Below, piece after piece: positions 58,118 through 64,000 of a stretch of 64,000 nt of DNA. Under the pieces are notes generated by a model, which saw nothing but the letters and a program-made list of their open reading frames with translations, was not told the origin of the DNA and did no database searches. Source of the stretch: Capitulum mitella (Eukaryota > Arthropoda > Thecostraca > Pollicipedomorpha > Pollicipedidae); NCBI GenBank assembly GCA_030062745.1, contig CP099845.1, positions 21,536,556 to 21,600,555 on the forward strand, written 5' to 3'. The first letter of the stretch is position 1, and every line of letters starts with the position of its first letter. The translations under genes and the position numbers were made by a program.

Positions 58118-58917
58118 ATGAAGGTAGGTCTGTGGCAGCCATGTCTTTTAGCCTTGTTCTGCCATATTCACGTTAGGACAAAGCTGCCCAGACTCTGAAG
58201 CAATCAAGAAGCCATGACATCACGTTTAGCGCTAATTTCAAGAACACCTGTTTCTTTGGCGTAGGTACTTTGTGCTTACATCTGCAATGGAGAGTTATTC
58301 ACTGGCTTGCATACAAAAACGTCGGAATACGGCTGCGTTGCCTTTCCAACGCCATAGTCAATAGCTGCTGCGTAATAGCAGTCACAGTAAGTGTCGTCGC
58401 CTTCCCCTCGAGGAAAAGATCGTACAGCTTGTGCGCTTTGGCGTAAAACCCAGGATACTACTGTTGATAGTTGTCGAAATCACGAACGATCATCTCTAAT
58501 TATTCCTAATTTCAGTTCATCCTTGCCGCCATTCTTCTGGCCGTTGCCGCCGCCGACAGCGCCCCAGGCTACAACGCCCCGGCACCGGCCTACCACCAGA
58601 ACAGCGACACTCCTCCCAAGTACGACTACAGCTACGACGTGCACGGCTACGGCGACTACGCCCCTCAGTTCAGTGCCCAGGAGGGCCGTGACGGCTACAA
58701 CACCAAGGGATCGTACACCGTTGCCCTTCCCGACGGCCGTACCCAGACGGTCACCTACTACGTGACTGATGCCTACTCCGGCACCATTGCCGATGTCCAA
58801 TACCAGGGCGAGGCCCAGTACCCCGCCTACAACCGCCAGTCCGGGTATCACCCTACTCCGGCCTACAAGACCGCCCCGGCCTACAAGCCGGCAACTGACT
58901 ATAGGGCTGCCTACTAA
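58118..58917 (+). CDS. CP16: RR-type cuticle protein, 135 aa, A/B hybrid gene
   Basis: Exons 58118-58123 and 58516-58917, intron 392 bp (longest), GTAGGT donor. Signal peptide MKFILAAILLAVAAAD. The linker is one residue shorter (AYHQNSDTPP, lacking the usual Tyr before Asp). Domain begins YDYSYDVHG. The tail has three hexapeptides, YHPTPA, YKTAPA and YKPATD, then YRAAY (Arg for Lys). The promoter is type A but the 3' flank is type B: no AATAAA, AATACA at 58971-58976, and a spacer like that after CP13 and CP17. It is the mirror image of CP14. Confidence 0.9.
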
Positions 58918-59573
58918 ACGTCAACAACTTTTTCGTTTGTTTTTGACTTATTTATTGTCTGGTGTGAGTGAATACAAAATGCATTGACTACCTTTTCGTA
59001 CTCGGATATCAGCGCAGAACAAAAATCTAAGACAAGACCATAAACCAGGCGGATCGAATGTACCCACAGCGCGACACTAGTGCTCGACAAATCTGATACC
59101 ATCCTAATCTGACAAAACAAGCTCACGCCAATCTGTAATGGGGTTCTCGATGACACTTCATTTCCGACGGCAGTGAAAGGAATAAAGAAATGAGAAGAAA
59201 ATGCAAGAAGTAAACTATCAGCGAACACGCATTAGTATCAAGATCAAAGGAACCAACTGGTTCCTAATCAGTGGGCTACTCGCTGCGGACTATGACAAAC
59301 GTCGTCCGCTTCAATGGCTATGGTATATTAGACAGTGGCTATGATGCAGCTCGCAGAGATTAAGCCCAAAGCTTTTCGACCACGTTGTACGTGGAAACAG
59401 CTGACCAACTGCACCGATCACGAACCGCTCGTGACAGCCAGCATGGAAACCCCTATGGTGCCTGAGTTCAACGTTTTTTTAGATATACGTGAACTGACGA
59501 TACCGTGGAAAGCCGATGTTTGTATCAAAAGCCAGCATTCTGTGGGATCAGTGTCTTTTGAAGTCATCTTATC

Positions 59574-59640
59574 ATATGGAGAAATCCATTTTCTCCGTAT
59601 AACATGAGATGACATGAAACAACATGAAACAATATGAAGT
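59574..59640. repeat. Hairpin followed by 10 bp tandem repeats
   Basis: ATATGGAGAAAT (59574-59585) pairs with ATTTTCTCCGTAT (59588-59600) with one G-T mismatch. Four imperfect 10 bp units of AACATGAAAC type follow at 59601-59640. Related units read only ATCATACGGAGAAAATAG here. Confidence 0.7.
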
Positions 59641-59878
59641 CCGTATAACATAAAAACAGCCCAGCACGTGAGTCTACTTAGACATGCTGGGACGAAAGAT
59701 TTTGTTCTGAAATAGAACACGTTACCAATATGTATTTTATTACGTTTCTGGTTCTGGATGTGGTTACTTGATCCCGGACACGGGGACACAGGTGCGTGGC
59801 ACGTGTATTCACGGCGGGAAATTAATCCAGGAACTAAATGACAGATTGAACTCTGGCTCTGCTGTTCACTGAAAACAT

Positions 59879-60025
59879 GGCTGACGATCCCGAGGGGGGG
59901 TTGGGGACCGGACACCCCAATGTTCAGGGATTTTAACATTAGGCCTATGGCAATGACTGCAAACAGACGGTCAGGAATCGTGTGTGGATCCCGCTTTAAT
60001 TTTGGGAAATCACTAGCCATCGCTG
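59879..60025 (+). repeat. Type B insertion block, copy 3
   Basis: Diverged third copy, recognised by CACCCCAATGTTCAGGGATT and TGTGTGGATCCCGCTTTAAT. Confidence 0.45.
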
Positions 60026-60666
60026 GAATGGTCCAGTTGTTTCGTTCTGTCTCAGAAAAAAGTCCTGCACTAAAGGGAACTAAAACATGACATGTTCTTT
60101 ACAAATGAATGGCTAACAGAAGTTGTATGAGCAACTAAAATGACTTGTTTACAAACTGAAGCGAGTGGATACTTTTATTTTTCTGAGACGCTCGGGTAAT
60201 CCCGACTGATATCGCATCCATCATCCATGTTGACAGCGGTAGGTAACACGGCCGTCTGAAACAGGACGAAAATCAGTCAAAACCTCATTCACGCTCGTCT
60301 CTGAGACTGCAAGAATGTCTCGGTACGGCAAATGGAATTGACTGAGGTAGTTTTATTTATAGGAAACATTCGACTGACTGTCGCCTGACTGATCTGGACG
60401 CAAGACTGAACATCCAGCCCAAGTGTCTGTGCTTCAAGGTCAAGCCAAGTCATGCACTAATTGTTGGGAAGTGACACGAGTATTATGCCCACCTCTTTGC
60501 ATTGGGAGACGACAGGAGTCTATATATTTCATTCATTATTCTTATTTGATTTATTAGTACCATTACTTGTGCGGCGAGGCGGCACGTTCTCGTCCTCCCT
60601 AGCGAAGCCACAGAGTTCCGGCACATCTGACAACAAAGCATTTTCAAAGGAACACATCTACAATAA

Positions 60667-61395
60667 CCCTAACCGGCAAGGGGAGGGGGCCGAATCCGCC
60701 CCTTTGGGTTTTTCCTTGCCAATTCCAGGGTTTTCGACGCAGCTTGACGAAACTTGGCGACGTTTCCTAGCTATTCTTTCTACGTACTGTTACGAAACCT
60801 CGTAATTCCATTTTGGTCAGGGGCGGAGAGCTCATTTAAGGCCAAAGATCGTAAGGTGACCTGAAGAACATGTGGCCATGACGGTTCCTCTGTTTCATGT
60901 CCCTGGGACCGCCTACGTAAACGTTATACAAGCAATGTAATACGATTTGCACTTTTCCAGCATAACATGACTTACAGAAGCTAAAAAGTGCTTTTAACTT
61001 CTTGTTAATTCAGTTTTTGAAAAAAAACTAATCCTCATATTTTCAAAACACTGTGAACGCCTATGAAGTTTCCCAAAATTTCCAATGTATGGACCAATGG
61101 CCAAAGTCCCATTCATAATCTCTGTACGCTAATTCCATGAAAATCGGTCCGTAAACATTACAGTTATGACAAGCTCAAAAAAGCCCCCATTTGGACTTTT
61201 TTGCCCCCTGTGACCACTCCTTTCAAAATTTTCGCAACTTCTTTTTATAACGATGTAGTTTACGTCATGGCACATTGATCGCCGTTCGTTGCAATGAAAT
61301 CGGATGTGGAGTTCTCGAGATTTCGGGGGAGGCGAGAATCCGCCCGCACCCCTCTGCCGGGAATCGGCCATGCCGCCTGGCCCTCCGGGAGTAGG
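60667..61395 (-). mobile_element. Inverted copy of TIR element, internally shortened
   Basis: Read on the minus strand, it starts CCTACTCCCGGAGGG (61381-61395 complement), matching the left end of the full element, and ends near ...CCGGTTAGGGT at 60667. Recognisable inner pieces are the complement of TTGCAATGAAATCGGATGTG (61291-61310) and the GATTTAGCCCC-like end. About 0.45 kb of the middle, including the TGACCTTGACCT stretch, is missing. It is more diverged than the other copies and so is probably a separate insertion. Confidence 0.6.
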
Positions 61396-61580
61396 ACGAA
61401 ACAATGATCGAATAAGTACCCATACGGAGTTAAAGTGAACAAAAAACTTGGGATTTTACGAACAATGAAACTTCAAAAGCGGTCTTCAGTATACAAAATC
61501 TGCTGTCTAATATTACAGAACAAACGAGTTTTTTTCACAGCTTCAATGGACTCACGTCGCCTACGCCGTGGGCTTCCCAC

Positions 61581-61678
61581 GGTGACCGAGACAAGGCCAC
61601 GCCCATGAGAGCCCCCCACCCATGGACCACCATGTCACGGCGTATAAATAGAGGGTGAGACAATGCAGACAGCATCAG
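61581..61678 (+). promoter_or_regulatory. CP17 promoter (type B)
   Basis: TATAAATAG at 61643-61651; TCAG at 61675-61678. GGTGACC (61581-61587) and CAAGGCCA (61592-61599); the latter still fits the FTZ-F1 core AAGGYCR. Confidence 0.7.
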
Positions 61679-61717
61679 ACGATAGCTCAGCTCCCATACA
61701 GCAACAAAGCGTCAGCT

Positions 61718-62475
61718 ATGAAGGCAAGTCTGAACAGCCACCGCGCGCTCCTACTACCATACTCATGATACAACACAGCGACCCTAGTGTCTGAAATGAT
61801 CAAAGACCATGATATTGCTGTGGGAGAAATGAATAGCTATATCATCTGTGATGTAAGGGCCAGGCCGGCATCTGCAATGACAGCTGTTTGATATCAACAA
61901 AACTCGGAATACCACAGTGTTGCCTTTTCCAATGTCGTATTCAACGGCTACTGTGTATTTGGAGAAGTAGTACGTGCCGTCACCTTTTAGAGATTGTCGT
62001 AGACAGTTGTCAAAACTAAAGAAATTCCATTTCCAACTATTCTGCATTTCAGCTCCTGCTTGCTGCCACTCTGCTGGCCGTTGCCGCCGCCGACAGCGCC
62101 CCAGGCTACACCGCTCCGGCCCCGGCCTACCACCAGTCCAGCTACGACACTCCTCCCAAGTACGACTACAGCTACGACGTCCACGGCTACGGAGACTACG
62201 CCCCTCAGTTCAGTGCCCAGGAGGGCCGTGACGGCTACAACACCAAGGGATCGTACACCGTTGCCCTTCCCGACGGCCGTACCCAGACGGTCACCTATTA
62301 TGTGACTGATGCCTACTCCGGCACCATTGCCGATGTCCAATACCAGGGCGAGGCCCAGTACCCCGCCTACAACCGCCAGTCCAGCTATCACCCCGCTCCG
62401 GCCTACAAGCCCGCTCCAGCCTATAAGCCCGCTCCAGCCTACAGGTCGGCAACTGGCTTCAAGGCTGCCTACTAA
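61718..62475 (+). CDS. CP17: RR-type cuticle protein, 142 aa, GC donor
   Basis: Exons 61718-61723 and 62053-62475, intron 329 bp (shortest). The donor is GCAAGT, as in CP1; acceptor GCATTTCAG. Joined, the signal peptide reads MKLLLAATLLAVAAAD, the only copy with Leu instead of Phe at residue 3. Mature start DSAPGYTAP (Thr for Asn). Domain begins YDYSYDVHG. Tail YHPAPA, YKPAPA, YKPAPA, YRSATG, FKAAY. AATACA at 62527-62532 replaces AATAAA. No ATG or GTG lies in the exon 2 frame upstream of the domain, so the gene depends on the two-codon first exon. Confidence 0.88.
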
Positions 62476-62532
62476 ACATAAAAACCTTTTCGTTTGTTTT
62501 TGGCTATTTATTGTCTGCTGTGAATGAATACA

Positions 62533-64000
62533 AAATGCACTGACTTTTCGTAGTAGAAAACCAGCACAGAACAACAATATAAGACAAGACTTTAAACCAG
62601 GGGGATCAAAGGCACTTTCAGCGCAAAACTAGTGCTCGACAACATACCTGGTACTATTCTAATCTGGCAAGGCAAGCTAACGCCGGTTTGTAGTAGGGTT
62701 CTCGATGACACTAAGGTTTCGACGGTAGTAAAAGGAACGAAGGAATGTTTCACCAATGAAGAAGCACTATTACAGGATAATCAGGAGGAAATGATATAAA
62801 GTATGACTGTCACAGCTAGCATAAGGAAACAAACAAAATAGTTTCTGCTATGTGTATTGTGGTGCAGACATTCAGGACATCTGATATTTTATCTTATTTG
62901 GAAATTTCACATTTCGTGTTCTGCAGATATGAGACCATTTCCCACAAGCCCCTTCGGCAGTCCAAACGCAACTGCCCCTTCACCAAAGAGCAGTCCAGCT
63001 AGATTACCTTGAAGTATGGTGAGCTGCAAAGCTCGATCCTCGTGAAGAGAGCCTTCAGGCAGCGTTTTTTTCCAGAATAAACCCAGAGCTGTACCCAAGC
63101 TAATGGCCTCCCACAGGCTATGCAACAGTTTCAAAAGCAAAGCCTCGAAGCGCCCTGCTGTGTCTGCTAGCCACACTCCACCACGACAGAACAAATCAAA
63201 AGGGTTGAAGATTTTTCCAGCAGCAGCCTAAGGCCCACAAAAGCCTGGTCTCAGAACAGCTCGGCCTGTCCAAAAGATCTGAAGGGTGCTGGGGAAAAGA
63301 AGCTAACTGGAAGCTCTATCAGCTCCACCTCGCTCAGATCCTCTCGCCTGCCAGCGAGGAGCCCAGGCTCGCAGCGTGCACGCTCTGGGTCACCCATGAA
63401 GAGGAATAGTTTGAGAGAGTCCTGTTGAGTGAAGTGATGAGAAATGGCCTGTGTTCCATCAGGCTCCTAACCGTAAAAATGATGTAACATGGGTCACACA
63501 GCACCCGCGCGCTGCGGTAAAACGCAAGAAGGCGCACGAAAGAAGGCGATGGCGTAGTTAGGTACCGTGGATGACACTGTGGAGCAGCTGGTCACGAAGG
63601 ACTAGAAATGAGCCTGTCTTCAACCTGTGATCAAGTATCCAGCGTAATACGTTCCAAATATGTCTTTTAACGAGGAAAATGAGGAATGATACCTCCATGA
63701 TGGCTTTCGACTTCATATCATTTGTTGATGAGCATCCTGTATCAAGATGTAAGGAACCAACTAGTTCATAAGCATTGGGCTACTCGCTGCGATTTATGAC
63801 AAGGGTAATCCGCTACAACGGCTGCTGTCATTAGACAGTGGCTATGTCGCAGCTCGTACAGGTTGACCCAAAGCTTTTTGACCACGTTGCACGTGGAAAC
63901 AGCTGACCCATTGCAGCAAGGAAAAACTGCTGATGAGACGTTCGCGATTTACGCATAGCGATTACAGCCTGCCTGATGCATGGAAACTGGTATGGCATGG
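62533..64000. other. Spacer downstream of CP17, cut by window end
   Basis: Type B 3' flank to about 62772, an anonymous insertion to about 63739, then type B spacer resumes (the GGCTACTCGCTGCGATTTATGA stretch, and CCCAAAGCTTTTTGACC at 63868-63884). This implies that the array continues beyond the window. Confidence 0.6.
62773..63739. mobile_element. Anonymous insertion, about 0.97 kb
   Basis: It interrupts a stretch that reads GAAGAAGCATTAGTATTAAGACG in the CP12-CP13 spacer. Ends are TACAGGAT (62771-62778) and ATCCTGTA (63734-63741), an 8 bp inverted pair that includes a possible TA target duplication. The inside is GC-richer than the spacer and does not match other parts of the window. The longest open frame is on the minus strand (62907-63194, 95 aa, hydrophobic); I do not recognise it and do not call it a gene. 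A captured gene fragment or a non-autonomous transposon are both possible. Confidence 0.5.

Larger units (their letters stand above)
58977..61580. other. Spacer CP16-CP17 (type B)
   Basis: Non-coding. Contains a near-perfect hairpin and 10 bp tandem repeats (59574-59640), the type B insertion block (59879-60025) and an inverted copy of the TIR element (60667-61395). No gene is supported. Confidence 0.6.

Noticed and set aside
59335..59607. Plus-strand 90-codon frame and the overlapping 200-codon minus-strand frame 59418-60020
   Set aside because: Both lie in type B spacer; the matching regions after CP13 and CP12 do not keep the frames, so they are fortuitous.
1..64000. Search for tRNA, rRNA, CRISPR or bacterial-type operons
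   Set aside because: Nothing recognisable; the locus is eukaryotic, with introns and TATA promoters.

Overview
The window is an arthropod nuclear locus, most likely crustacean (a barnacle-like source is a guess from the protein style, not a proven identification). It holds one gene family: seventeen tandem, head-to-tail, plus-strand copies of a small secreted cuticle protein with a Rebers-Riddiford (chitin_bind_4, RR-2/pro-resilin-like) chitin-binding domain and a C-terminal tail of YKPAPA-type hexapeptides. I label them CP1 to CP17. Each gene has a TATA promoter, a two-codon first exon (ATG AAG), a phase-0 intron of about 330-390 bp, and a second exon carrying the rest of the 135-168 residue preprotein. 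The intron splits the signal-peptide coding sequence, a layout common in arthropod cuticle protein genes. All seventeen reading frames appear intact.

Layout: the start-to-start interval is usually 3.4-4.5 kb (extremes 2.8 and 5.1 kb). CP1-CP7 (about 0-27.5 kb) form a higher-order repeat in which odd and even units are different and the two-unit module is about 7.5 kb. CP8-CP12 (27.5-46 kb) are older, more diverged type A units. CP13-CP17 (46-64 kb) mix type A with a distinct type B unit (different 5' leader, AATACA rather than AATAAA near the 3' end, different spacers). CP14 is B at the 5' side and A at the 3' side; CP16 is A at the 5' side and B at the 3' side. The spacers show no other protein-coding gene I can support; they hold diverged copies of the same unit plus insertions, deletions and short new hairpins.

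Mobile or inserted DNA: a 1.18 kb terminal-inverted-repeat element lies in the CP4-CP5 spacer, two copies sharing one truncation lie before CP1 and CP7, and an inverted copy lies before CP17. A roughly 350 bp block is shared by the spacers before CP11 and CP15. A roughly 0.97 kb anonymous insertion lies after CP17.

How it works together: the copies encode nearly the same extracellular product, so the array probably serves dosage of an abundant exoskeletal protein. An inverted pair of nuclear-receptor-like half sites (GTGACC, 7 bp, GGTCAC) sits about 50 bp upstream of most TATA boxes, which would fit moult-hormone control; that is inference. The coding exons are far more alike than introns and spacers, including at silent sites, pointing to purifying selection with gene conversion.
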